Shown one piece after another: positions 1-7,043 of a DNA stretch of 64,000 nt (positions are counted from its first letter, which is position 1; the number at the start of each line of letters is the position of its first letter). The DNA is from an uncultured Bacilli bacterium (GTDB lineage Bacteria; Bacillota_I; Bacilli_A; RF39; UBA660): positions 60,718 through 124,717 of the forward strand of contig CAJUBJ010000006.1 of NCBI GenBank assembly GCA_910584655.1, given 5' to 3'. Position numbers and translations under genes: made by a program. Under the pieces are notes generated by a model that was not told the origin of the DNA, made no database searches, and saw nothing but the letters and a program-made list of their open reading frames with translations.

Positions 1-674
1 TCTTTAACAAGGGCAATGTTATTTAAATATGTTCCAACTTGATATCCTGTTTGAGTTACTAATCCTGCACTTAATTTATTTTCTATATTCATTATTAATA
101 CATTTAAATTAAATTCTTTGTTATCTAAATCATCTAAATATTCAATAAGTTTTTCAAAATCTTCATTAAGTGATTCTAGAATTCTATTTGTAGATTCATT
201 TATATTATTTATTTGTTCTTCAGATTTTATAATTGTAATAGCATTATCAAATTCTGTTAATTGTGCTTTTCTTTCATTAAATTTATCTTGTATTTCTTTG
301 GAATTAGATGGATTTTCATTTAACTCTTTTGTGTAGTTGTTAATAAGAAGTAGAAACATTGTGCGCATTTCTTCTATTTTATTTAATTCAAAAGCTCTTC
401 TAGCTAATTCTTCCATGCTAGTCTTGTCGTTAGTAAAGTCTTCCATTGGTGGCACAGGATTGTTTATTGGACTTCTCCTTATATTTTCTGTTTGTTCTGG
501 TTCCAAGTCTCCTGCTGGTCCGAACTCTGATTCTAATTGTTCTTCAAAATCATATTCGTCTTGTAAATCACTAAGAACCTCTCTTCTCCTGTTACTTCCA
601 AATTTTAGAGCATTTGCAAAACTACTTCTTACTCCTTTAGCAATACTACTAAGAGATCTCCTTGTTTTTGCCAT
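1..674 (-). CDS. Hypothetical protein, 3' part cut by window edge
   Basis: The minus frame is open from an ATG at 674 to the window edge (224 readable codons). An AAGGAG site lies about 9 nt before the ATG and decides the start. The N-terminus is basic (MAKTRRSLSSIAKG). It is followed by an acidic, proline-containing linker and then a long, strongly helical region rich in E, K, N and L with coiled-coil character. No signal peptide, membrane segment or known motif is visible. It lies 18 nt downstream of the DUF1292 gene and is probably cotranscribed with it. The C-terminus is outside the window and the function is unknown. Confidence 0.75.
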   Translation of the reverse strand, partial: MAKTRRSLSSIAKGVRSSFANALKFGSNRRREVLSDLQDEYDFEEQLESEFGPAGDLEPEQTENIRRSPINNPVPPMEDFTNDKTSMEELARRAFELNKIEEMRTMFLLLINNYTKELNENPSNSKEIQDKFNERKAQLTEFDNAITIIKSEEQINNINESTNRILESLNEDFEKLIEYLDDLDNKEFNLNVLIMNIENKLSAGLVTQTGYQVGTYLNNIALVK

Positions 675-692
675 CCTTCATTCTCCTTCCTA

Positions 693-944
693 CTAAGCCA
701 CTAAATTCTTTATGAAATTAGAAACTTTCTCTTTATCAACTTGATTAGTAATATCTACAAGTTGATCATAACCTTCTTCATCTTTAATTACATATGATGC
801 TAAAATATCAACAGTTCCATTCTGATTATCTAAAGAATATACAGCATATTCTTTACCATCTATTTCAACTACGGATAAAAGCTCAGCATCCATTATTTCT
901 CCTGTTTCTATTTCAACTTGGAATTTTTGATTGTTTTCTCCCAT
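693..944 (-). CDS. DUF1292 family protein
   Basis: This small acidic protein of 83 aa has the DUF1292 pattern: 'MDAELLSVVEIDGKEYAVYSL', then a short beta-rich stretch and an acidic helix at the end. DUF1292 proteins (YrzB-like) are widespread in Firmicutes and have no proven function. They often sit near yrrK/mltG-type core genes, but not here. The ATG follows a GGAGGGG site. The gene closes a minus-strand series from about 2.2 kb and precedes the partial gene at the window edge. Cytosolic by sequence. Confidence 0.8.
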   Translation of the reverse strand: MGENNQKFQVEIETGEIMDAELLSVVEIDGKEYAVYSLDNQNGTVDILASYVIKDEEGYDQLVDITNQVDKEKVSNFIKNLVA

Positions 945-1006
945 AAAATTCCCCTCCGTCTTCTTTTATTTTGTTTTTATTATATCATACTTTATTTCTT
1001 TTATCA

Positions 1007-1582
1007 TTAATCTTTATTATAAACAACTCTTATTTTAGATAATTGTTTATTTAAAATAATTTGTTCCTTTAAATTATCTTGTTCAAAAATTAGTAGTTCT
1101 GCGAATTCCCATATACTGAACGAAGCAATGAAAGAAATTATTTCGTTTAAAATTGACATTATCTTAAAGTTATAAGAAAGAAATAAAAGAATAAAACCAA
1201 TAATTCCACATATTAGAAAAAATGTACTTTTTCTTTTTATTGCTTTAAGTTCCATTTCTTTACTTATTGTTATAAGATTAAAATGATTTTTTATTAATTT
1301 CCTTACTATAATTTTTTCTTCTGCAGTAAATGTTTTATTATGAACTTCTAATACAAAAGGATAATCTAATGGCATATATGCAACTTTTTGTTCAATTGCA
1401 TCATAAAATTCTTTTTTTAAAGTAATTCTATCTTTAGTAGAATATTCAGAAACAATACAATTTAAATCTTTTACTTTTAATTCAATGTAAGCTTCATTGT
1501 CATTAATTCTTAAATTATTTATTTTTTTATAATTTTCAAATTTTTGTTTTTGATACTTTTTTAGTTTTTCAGGGGAAGCCAT
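1007..1582 (-). CDS. Hypothetical protein with two membrane segments
   Basis: This 191-aa protein is not recognised. The first 110 residues are soluble and charged. Two hydrophobic helices follow (about residues 118-138 and 142-165, 'FFLICGIIGFILLFLSYNF' and 'IISFIASFSIWEFAELLIF'), then a short charged tail with a leucine/isoleucine-rich helix. That suggests a hairpin membrane anchor with both ends in the cytosol. The start is an ATG with only a weak ribosome site. It lies 7 nt after the stop of the 89-aa gene, so translational coupling is likely. Confidence 0.7.
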   Translation of the reverse strand: MASPEKLKKYQKQKFENYKKINNLRINDNEAYIELKVKDLNCIVSEYSTKDRITLKKEFYDAIEQKVAYMPLDYPFVLEVHNKTFTAEEKIIVRKLIKNHFNLITISKEMELKAIKRKSTFFLICGIIGFILLFLSYNFKIMSILNEIISFIASFSIWEFAELLIFEQDNLKEQIILNKQLSKIRVVYNKD

Positions 1583-1589
1583 ATTATCA

Positions 1590-1859
1590 CTACTTTCTTG
1601 TGTTTTGATAATAGTTTGTTTCAGCTATTCTATCAGCTAAGTCATTTAATTCTTCGTCATCGTAATCTGCTTGATCTATCATATATAATAGTTCAGACAT
1701 ACTACCGCATTTACTAGAATCTATATTATATCTTTGTAATGTACTTACTTGATTATCGGTTAATAATAAACCATTATTTCTAGTCTTTAACATATTTTTA
1801 TCTGTGTCTTTTAGTCCAACTAGTTCTTCAATCTCGTCATTAGTCATTTCGTTTACCAT
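1590..1859 (-). CDS. Small acidic hypothetical protein
   Basis: This 89-aa acidic protein has no signal peptide or membrane helix. It contains 'ELVGLKDTDKNMLKTRNNGLLLTDNQVSTLQRYNID' (shown in part), which reads as alternating short helices, perhaps a small protein-interaction module. A good AAGGAG site lies 7 nt before the ATG. Only 2 nt separate it from the MazG-like gene upstream, so it belongs to the same transcript. Function unknown. Confidence 0.7.
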   Translation of the reverse strand: MVNEMTNDEIEELVGLKDTDKNMLKTRNNGLLLTDNQVSTLQRYNIDSSKCGSMSELLYMIDQADYDDEELNDLADRIAETNYYQNTRK

Positions 1860-1861
1860 TT

Positions 1862-2167
1862 TTATTCTCCTTCCTTAACTAAAACGCCTTTTTCATTTTT
1901 TATATATATTCTTTTATTATTTTTTTCTATTTTTTTCATAAGTGAATCTTCTAAATCAATATCTAGCATTTCTGCTATTCCTAATGTAAAAATTACTATG
2001 TCTGCTAATTCTTCACTTAAATCATCTTTTTTTAATCTATAGGCATCAAAAGCTTCTGCTACTTCACCATATAAATAACAAAATTCTCTATTTATGTCAT
2101 CTATTGGAAATCCTTTATTTATTTTATTTTGAAAAACTTCTTTTTGTTTTGTTTTTAAATCTATCAT
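1862..2167 (-). CDS. MazG-like nucleotide pyrophosphohydrolase
   Basis: The 101-aa protein matches the small all-alpha NTP pyrophosphohydrolase fold. It shows 'LYGEVAEAFDAYRLKKDD' followed by 'SEELADIVIFTLGIAEMLDID', which carry the paired ExxE and ExxD metal-binding motifs of MazG-like enzymes. Such enzymes hydrolyse non-canonical or excess (d)NTPs to the monophosphate and pyrophosphate. The ATG has a GAGGAG site. It is the first gene of a tight minus-strand group (2167 to 1007). Substrate cannot be told from sequence. Confidence 0.8.
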   Translation of the reverse strand: MIDLKTKQKEVFQNKINKGFPIDDINREFCYLYGEVAEAFDAYRLKKDDLSEELADIVIFTLGIAEMLDIDLEDSLMKKIEKNNKRIYIKNEKGVLVKEGE

Positions 2168-2228
2168 ATTAATTACTCCTCTTTTACCATTTATAAGTAT
2201 ACCATATGTAGCCTTTTTAGTCTTTATA

Positions 2229-2262
2229 AAAAGTTAAAAAAAGTAAGATTTCTCTTACTTTT
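2229..2262 (-). terminator. Intrinsic terminator of the ynbB-like gene
   Basis: On the minus strand AGTAAGAG and its complement form a stem around a short AAAT-type loop, followed by a T run. It begins at the stop codon of the ynbB-like gene and separates it from the mazG-like group. Confidence 0.7.
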
Positions 2263-3502
2263 TTAATCCTTCGATAGCTCTAGCTACACCAAGTAGACCA
2301 TATTCATAAGTTAGCCCTCCTTGTTGATATGCAATGTATGGTGGTCTTATTGGTCCATCAGCGCTTAATTCAATTGAAGAACCTTGAGTGAACGCTCCTG
2401 AGGCCATTATAACTTTGTCTTCGTAGCCAGGCATATCCCATGGCATTGGAATAGAATTTGAATCAATTGGAGATGCTGCTTGAATGCCCTGAATATATGT
2501 AACTAAATCATCTTCATTACCGAATATTATATTTTGAACGATATCTGCACGATGTTCATTATATTTAGGCTCAACATTATATCCCAAGTCTTCTAAACAG
2601 ATACTTGTAAGAACTGCTGTTTTTAAAGCACTTGCAACAACACTTGGAGCAAGGTATAGTCCTTGTAGGATACTTTTATTTATACCTAAAGTTGGTCCTA
2701 CTTCTCTTCCTTCTCCTGGACAAGTTAATCTTTCACCAGCTAAATTAACTAAATTAGAACGTCCAGCTATATATGCACCATTTGGCGCTATTCCTCCACC
2801 TAAATTTTTTATTAAAGAACCTACCATGATGTCTGCTCCTACAGTAATTGGAGTTTTACTTTCAACAAATTCACAATAGCAATTATCAACCATTATAATT
2901 ACTTCTTGATCTACTTCACGAATAGTTTTAATAACTTTTTCAACTTTATCAATAGTTAAACTCTTTCTTGTTGAATATCCTTTGCTTCTTTGAATTTCAA
3001 TTAATTTTACTTTATTGTTTTTTAAATAATTTTTTATACCATTATAATCAAAGTCATCATTTATTAAATCGATTTGGTCATATTTTATTCCAAAAGAAGC
3101 TAAACTACTATTATTTGGAACTATCCCAATTACTTCATGTAATGTATCATAAGGAAGTCCTGTGATTGATAACATTATGTCATTTGGACGCAAATAAGAG
3201 AATAAAGCTACAGTTAATGCATGTGTTCCAGATATAAATTGGCTTCTTACTATAGCATCTTCAGCATCTAGTACTTCTGCAAATATTTTTTCTATGTTAT
3301 CTCGTCCTAAGTCATTATATCCATAACCTGTTGTACTATTGAAAAATCCTTCTGAAACATTATATTTATGAAAAGCACTTAAAACTTTCAAGGAATTTTG
3401 TCGACAATTTTCATCTATTTCTTTAAAAATATCATTCACTTTTTTTTCTTCTTTTTTTATAAAATCTAATGTATTTTGAGTTATACCTAATTCTTCTAAC
3501 AT
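2255..3502 (-). CDS. ynbB: YnbB-type PLP enzyme (methionine gamma-lyase/aluminium-resistance family)
   Basis: This protein belongs to the YnbB family of fold-type I PLP enzymes, annotated as methionine gamma-lyase-like or 'aluminium resistance' proteins. The substrate is not established. Recognisable features are 'RSQFISGTHALTVALFSYLRP' (in part) in the cofactor region, 'IMVDNCYCEF' with the PLP-binding aspartate, and 'GSLIKNLGGGIAPNGAYIAG', where the lysine after 'SLI' is the likely Schiff-base residue. Length (415 aa) is normal for the family. I start at the ATG at 3502, which follows the stop of the SDR gene by one base and has GGAGGAAG upstream. A longer start at 3520 would overlap that gene. 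Confidence 0.87.
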   Translation of the reverse strand: MLEELGITQNTLDFIKKEEKKVNDIFKEIDENCRQNSLKVLSAFHKYNVSEGFFNSTTGYGYNDLGRDNIEKIFAEVLDAEDAIVRSQFISGTHALTVALFSYLRPNDIMLSITGLPYDTLHEVIGIVPNNSSLASFGIKYDQIDLINDDFDYNGIKNYLKNNKVKLIEIQRSKGYSTRKSLTIDKVEKVIKTIREVDQEVIIMVDNCYCEFVESKTPITVGADIMVGSLIKNLGGGIAPNGAYIAGRSNLVNLAGERLTCPGEGREVGPTLGINKSILQGLYLAPSVVASALKTAVLTSICLEDLGYNVEPKYNEHRADIVQNIIFGNEDDLVTYIQGIQAASPIDSNSIPMPWDMPGYEDKVIMASGAFTQGSSIELSADGPIRPPYIAYQQGGLTYEYGLLGVARAIEGLKK

Positions 3503-3503
3503 A

Positions 3504-4247
3504 TTAACATCTTCCTCCATCTATTTTTAATATACTATCATTTAAATATTTTGAATTAGCTGCAAAATATACAGCTTCAGCAATTTCGTTTGGTTCAGCA
3601 AAACGACCTAATAAGATATGCTTACATTCACTATCTATCTGTTCTTCGTCCATTTCTTTAATAGCATCTGTATTAACCCATCCAGGACATACACAATTAA
3701 CACGAATATTAGGCGCATACAGGTTAGCAAAATTATGAGTAAGTGAAATTACGCCTGATTTAGACGCATCATAATCCATACTATATGGGTAAAATGAATC
3801 AATTGCATTAGTTGAAGAAATATTTACTATTGAACCATATCTTTGTTTATTCATTAATTCTCCGACGTACTTACACATTAAGAATGTTCCAATTAGATTA
3901 ACGTCTAAAATTCTTTTAAAGTTTTTTACGGTCTTATCTTCGATAGTCGAATCTATAGCAATGCCAGCATTATTAATTAGGTAATCAATGGAACCATATT
4001 TTTCTTTTATTTCATTTATTATGCTTTTGACACTATCTTCATCTGATATGTCATGTTTTAATAATAAAACGTCAACTTGGTACTTGGAAATGATTTCTTC
4101 TTTTAATTTATTTGCAGATATATCGTCACTTAAATAATTTATAATTATATTACAATTATTCTCAGCAAATTTTTTCGATATTTCAGCTCCTATACCACGA
4201 CTTCCACCTGTTACAATTACTGTTTTTTTGTCATAAAATTTATTCAT
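3504..4247 (-). CDS. Short-chain dehydrogenase/reductase (SDR, FabG-like)
   Basis: Classical SDR of 247 aa. It has the N-terminal dinucleotide site 'TGGSRGIG', the 'NNAG' motif, a serine about 13 residues before the catalytic 'YDASK' (YxxxK), and 'PGWVNTD' after the active site. It would oxidise or reduce a carbonyl or alcohol with NAD(P)H. FabG would be the closest named role, but no fatty acid genes lie nearby, so I leave it general. The start at 4247 has GAAGGGTG at good spacing, better than the GTG three codons upstream. It is cotranscribed with the ynbB-like gene. Confidence 0.85.
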   Translation of the reverse strand: MNKFYDKKTVIVTGGSRGIGAEISKKFAENNCNIIINYLSDDISANKLKEEIISKYQVDVLLLKHDISDEDSVKSIINEIKEKYGSIDYLINNAGIAIDSTIEDKTVKNFKRILDVNLIGTFLMCKYVGELMNKQRYGSIVNISSTNAIDSFYPYSMDYDASKSGVISLTHNFANLYAPNIRVNCVCPGWVNTDAIKEMDEEQIDSECKHILLGRFAEPNEIAEAVYFAANSKYLNDSILKIDGGRC

Positions 4248-4323
4248 ATAATGCACCCTTCTTTAATAAAATTTATTATAGCACAGGTTATGTTTTAATG
4301 TTATAATAAGTTCAGGTGATTTC

Positions 4324-4539
4324 ATGGAAAGTTTAGTTGGACCGCAACAGAAACAAGAGATAATAAATATGGGTAAAGAGTTCGCATTTGAAGGATTAGA
4401 TGCTCGTTATTTTAAAGCAAATAATGCTGAGGAATTAAAGTTATTTAAAGAAGGCTATGAAGAAGGATTGAAGATAATTCAAAGTAATAGCAATCAAAAT
4501 CAAATGCAAGAAACACAGGGTATGAAAAGGGCTTCATAA
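4324..4539 (+). CDS. Small hypothetical protein
   Basis: A 71-aa protein divergent from the SDR gene, with an AGGTGATTTC ribosome site directly before its ATG. The middle reads as two amphipathic helices ('NNAEELKLFKEGYEEGLK'), and the tail is Q/N-rich. No membrane or export signal is visible. A hairpin terminator follows the stop, which supports a real transcription unit. I do not recognise the family. Confidence 0.65.
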   Translation: MESLVGPQQKQEIINMGKEFAFEGLDARYFKANNAEELKLFKEGYEEGLKIIQSNSNQNQMQETQGMKRAS

Positions 4540-4563
4540 GTAAACTAGTTTAGTTTACTTTTT
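4538..4563. terminator. Bidirectional terminator
   Basis: The inverted repeat AAGTAAACT...TAGTTTACTT has A and T runs on its two sides. It lies between the converging 71-aa gene and the UvrD-like helicase gene and can serve both. Confidence 0.75.
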
Positions 4564-6261
4564 TATTATTTCAACATATTTTTTATACTTAGATATTTCT
4601 TTAGTAAAGATTGATTCTTTTTTATATGGACTTATTATATATGTTTTGTTTTTTGTACGAGTAAGTGCTACATAAAATAGTCTTCTTTCTTCTTCATAAG
4701 GGTAATAATCTTTAGTATTGTTAACATATTTTAATATTTTTTCATCTTTTATTTTGGTTGGCATACCAAGTAGCGAATCTTCAATATTAATTAAAACTAC
4801 AGCTTCACTTTCTAGACCTTTTGATTTATGCATAGTTAAATAACGAAATTTTATATTATTAAAAGTATAATAATCATTTTCTTGTATAAACGTTATATCA
4901 ATATATTTATTTATATCTTTGTTGTTTCGACCTAATACCATAATATCTTTTACTCCATCATTATCAATCAATTTAAGAAGATGTTTTAGAGATGATACTT
5001 TATCTTCAGAATAGTAGATAATAATTGGCTTTTCAGTATGCTTATGTGATATTAGTTTTTTATGTTGCTGAGCTTTATTTTTCATAACAAAGCTTCCTGC
5101 TACATTAATTAATTCTTGAGGATTACGATAAGTATTAACTATTTGAAAAATTTTGGCATTTGTAAAGTATTTAGTAAAGTTTAAAAATATTTGTAAATTA
5201 CAACCAGTAAATCTGTATATAGATTGAAAGTCATCTCCTACTGCTAGAAAGTTCGCATTCGTAATTTTTATTATTTCATTTATCATATTAAACTTAGTAA
5301 TAGATGTATCTTGATATTCATCTACTATTATGTATTGCCATTTCTTTTTTAGACCATATTCTTTTAAAACTGTAATACTTTTATTTATCATATCATTGAA
5401 ATCTAGAGCAGATTCATTATGAAGCTCTTGTTCATATGCAAGATAGATATTAATTATTAAAAGTAATAATTTTTTATTATGAAAATATTCTTTTAAATTA
5501 AAAGTGAATTTCATTTTCTTTAAGATATCTAAGAAATATGATGTATCGTAGTTGTTCGATTTGAATAAACTTATAAATGTATTGATTAATCTTTTTAAGT
5601 TAGTTATATCTCTTTCTTGGTAGTTTTTTCCTAAAATATATTTTAATGATCTGAGATATAATTCATTATTAGGTATTATATTATCGAAGAAGTTATCAAT
5701 TATTTTATTTAGATAATCATCAGGAGCAATTTGATATTTAATATTGTTCTGATGTAATATTTCTAATGCTAGTTTGTGAAACGTATAAATATCAATATCG
5801 AAATTATAATTTTTTTGAATATTATGTTTCAAATTTATAGTTGCATCATTTGTAAATGATATGCATAAGATGTCTTCTGGGTTTACATCTTTAATTTTAA
5901 CTAAGTAAACTATTTTGCCTATTATTGTTAGACTTTTGCCGGATCCAGCTCCAGCGACAACCAATGACGAAGATTCATTTGATAAGACTACCCTACTTTG
6001 ATAATCGTCTAGAGGATAGCCATTAATATTATCTAAAATATTGTATTTTTTTCTTTTTTCATTAATGTATTTATTATTGTGGATATCTATGAAGCTATCC
6101 ATATTTTTATAGTCACGCAAAAAAGTTTTTTCTTCTAAAGATTTAATTTTTTTCTTTTTTATTTTTAAATAAAGGCTTTTATAATCATATTTTAATTTTT
6201 CTATTTCTTTTAAAGTTATGTATTTGTTTTTTATTCTATTATAGAAATCAGTTAGTGAAAT
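4555..6261 (-). CDS. UvrD/Rep-type superfamily 1 helicase, likely ATT start
   Basis: SF1A DNA helicase. Visible motifs in order are 'GAGSGKS' (Walker A), 'VDEYQDTS' (motif II), 'GDDFQSIYRFTG' (motif III), 'LTMHKSKGLE' (motif V) and 'FYVALTRTK' (motif VI). It would translocate 3'-5' on single-stranded DNA in repair or restart. The usual call would start at a TTG at 6120, but that has no convincing ribosome site. The frame stays open for 47 more codons. A perfect AGGAGG at the tetR stop places an ATT codon at 6261 at ideal spacing. The added residues form the basic helical N-terminus that related helicases have. About 568 aa from ATT. The helicase assignment is firm; the start is inference. Confidence 0.85.
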   Translation of the reverse strand: MSLTDFYNRIKNKYITLKEIEKLKYDYKSLYLKIKKKKIKSLEEKTFLRDYKNMDSFIDIHNNKYINEKRKKYNILDNINGYPLDDYQSRVVLSNESSSLVVAGAGSGKSLTIIGKIVYLVKIKDVNPEDILCISFTNDATINLKHNIQKNYNFDIDIYTFHKLALEILHQNNIKYQIAPDDYLNKIIDNFFDNIIPNNELYLRSLKYILGKNYQERDITNLKRLINTFISLFKSNNYDTSYFLDILKKMKFTFNLKEYFHNKKLLLLIINIYLAYEQELHNESALDFNDMINKSITVLKEYGLKKKWQYIIVDEYQDTSITKFNMINEIIKITNANFLAVGDDFQSIYRFTGCNLQIFLNFTKYFTNAKIFQIVNTYRNPQELINVAGSFVMKNKAQQHKKLISHKHTEKPIIIYYSEDKVSSLKHLLKLIDNDGVKDIMVLGRNNKDINKYIDITFIQENDYYTFNNIKFRYLTMHKSKGLESEAVVLINIEDSLLGMPTKIKDEKILKYVNNTKDYYPYEEERRLFYVALTRTKNKTYIISPYKKESIFTKEISKYKKYVEIIKK

Positions 6262-6272
6262 ATATAGTCCTC

Positions 6273-6875
6273 CTATTCACTTAACATTCCTCTAATTTCA
6301 TCATATAAATATGGTTTGAACTCTTTAATTGGTAATGGCTTGTTAGCAGTAATAGATGTAAATACTGTTGAAGAAACTAATTCAATAATCATAAAAAGTT
6401 TTACTTCTGGATTTTTTATATTGACATTATTCTCTTTAATATCTTTAGTAAATAAAGTCAATAGTGATGAATCGTCAATAAATGATGAAATTTTATTATT
6501 GTAAATTCCCCATGATAAATTTTTTGATATAAAACTTAATAGTAATTTATTTTTTATGAATTCATCTATTATGTAGTCAATTACAAAAATTATTCTTTCT
6601 TTATAATCTTTTATGTGTTTTTCTGACAACTTGTTAACAGCATCATTAAATAATTGTTTTGATTTTTTTACAATTAAATAATCTTGAACATCATATTTAT
6701 CTTTGAAATATAGATAAAATGTTCCTTTAGCTACACCAGCTTTATCTACTATTTCTTGGATAGAAGTATTTTTAACTCCTTTTTCAGTAAATAAATTGAA
6801 TGCAGATTCTAATAATTTATGTTCTTTTTCTTCCTTATTTTCTTCTATTTTCTTACTTAAACCTACGCGTACCAT
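6273..6875 (-). CDS. TetR-family transcriptional repressor
   Basis: The N-terminal helix-turn-helix is typical: 'LLESAFNLFTEKGVKNTSIQEIVDKAGVAKGTFYLYFKDKYDV' (given in part), followed by a helical ligand-binding domain, about 200 aa in all. I choose the ATG at 6875 with AAGGG at 8 nt. A GTG three codons upstream is possible. It is divergent from the MMPL exporter gene, and the intervening 170 bp hold two perfect palindromes of the TGACYnnnRGTCA type, one over the exporter -35 box. It most likely represses the exporter operon until a hydrophobic ligand binds. Its stop overlaps the helicase ribosome site. Confidence 0.9.
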   Translation of the reverse strand: MVRVGLSKKIEENKEEKEHKLLESAFNLFTEKGVKNTSIQEIVDKAGVAKGTFYLYFKDKYDVQDYLIVKKSKQLFNDAVNKLSEKHIKDYKERIIFVIDYIIDEFIKNKLLLSFISKNLSWGIYNNKISSFIDDSSLLTLFTKDIKENNVNIKNPEVKLFMIIELVSSTVFTSITANKPLPIKEFKPYLYDEIRGMLSE

Positions 6876-6973
6876 AAGAATCACCCTTGACCTAATTTAA
6901 ACGCACTTTATATAAAAAGTCAAACTACTTTTAGTCTAAATTCAATCTTTTTTCATATAATGTAGAGTAGATA

Positions 6974-7002
6974 TTGACTTTTAGTCATTTTTATATTATT
7001 CT
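6974..7002 (+). promoter_or_regulatory. Promoter of MMPL operon
   Basis: TTGACT (6974-6979) and TATTCT (6997-7002) are separated by 17 bp. The -35 box lies inside the first operator palindrome, which is a layout expected for repression by the neighbouring TetR protein. Confidence 0.65.
6975..6987. promoter_or_regulatory. Operator 1, TetR-type palindrome
   Basis: TGACTTTTAGTCA is a perfect 5-3-5 inverted repeat. It overlaps the -35 element of the MMPL promoter. Confidence 0.65.
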
Positions 7003-7008
7003 TATTAA

Positions 7009-7021
7009 TGACCAAAGGTCA
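7009..7021. promoter_or_regulatory. Operator 2, TetR-type palindrome
   Basis: TGACCAAAGGTCA is a perfect 5-3-5 inverted repeat with the same half-site plan as operator 1. It lies just past the expected transcription start and before the ribosome site of the MMPL gene. Confidence 0.6.
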
Positions 7022-7043
7022 TTTTATGGAAAGGAAGTTAAAA

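Noticed and set aside
118..696. Two plus-strand ORFs at the left edge
   Set aside because: They are serine/leucine-rich reverse images of the minus-strand gene starting at 674, which has a good ribosome site.
2968..3165. Short ORFs antisense to ynbB, addA and other genes
   Set aside because: They have no ribosome sites, and their composition is that of antisense AT-rich coding DNA.
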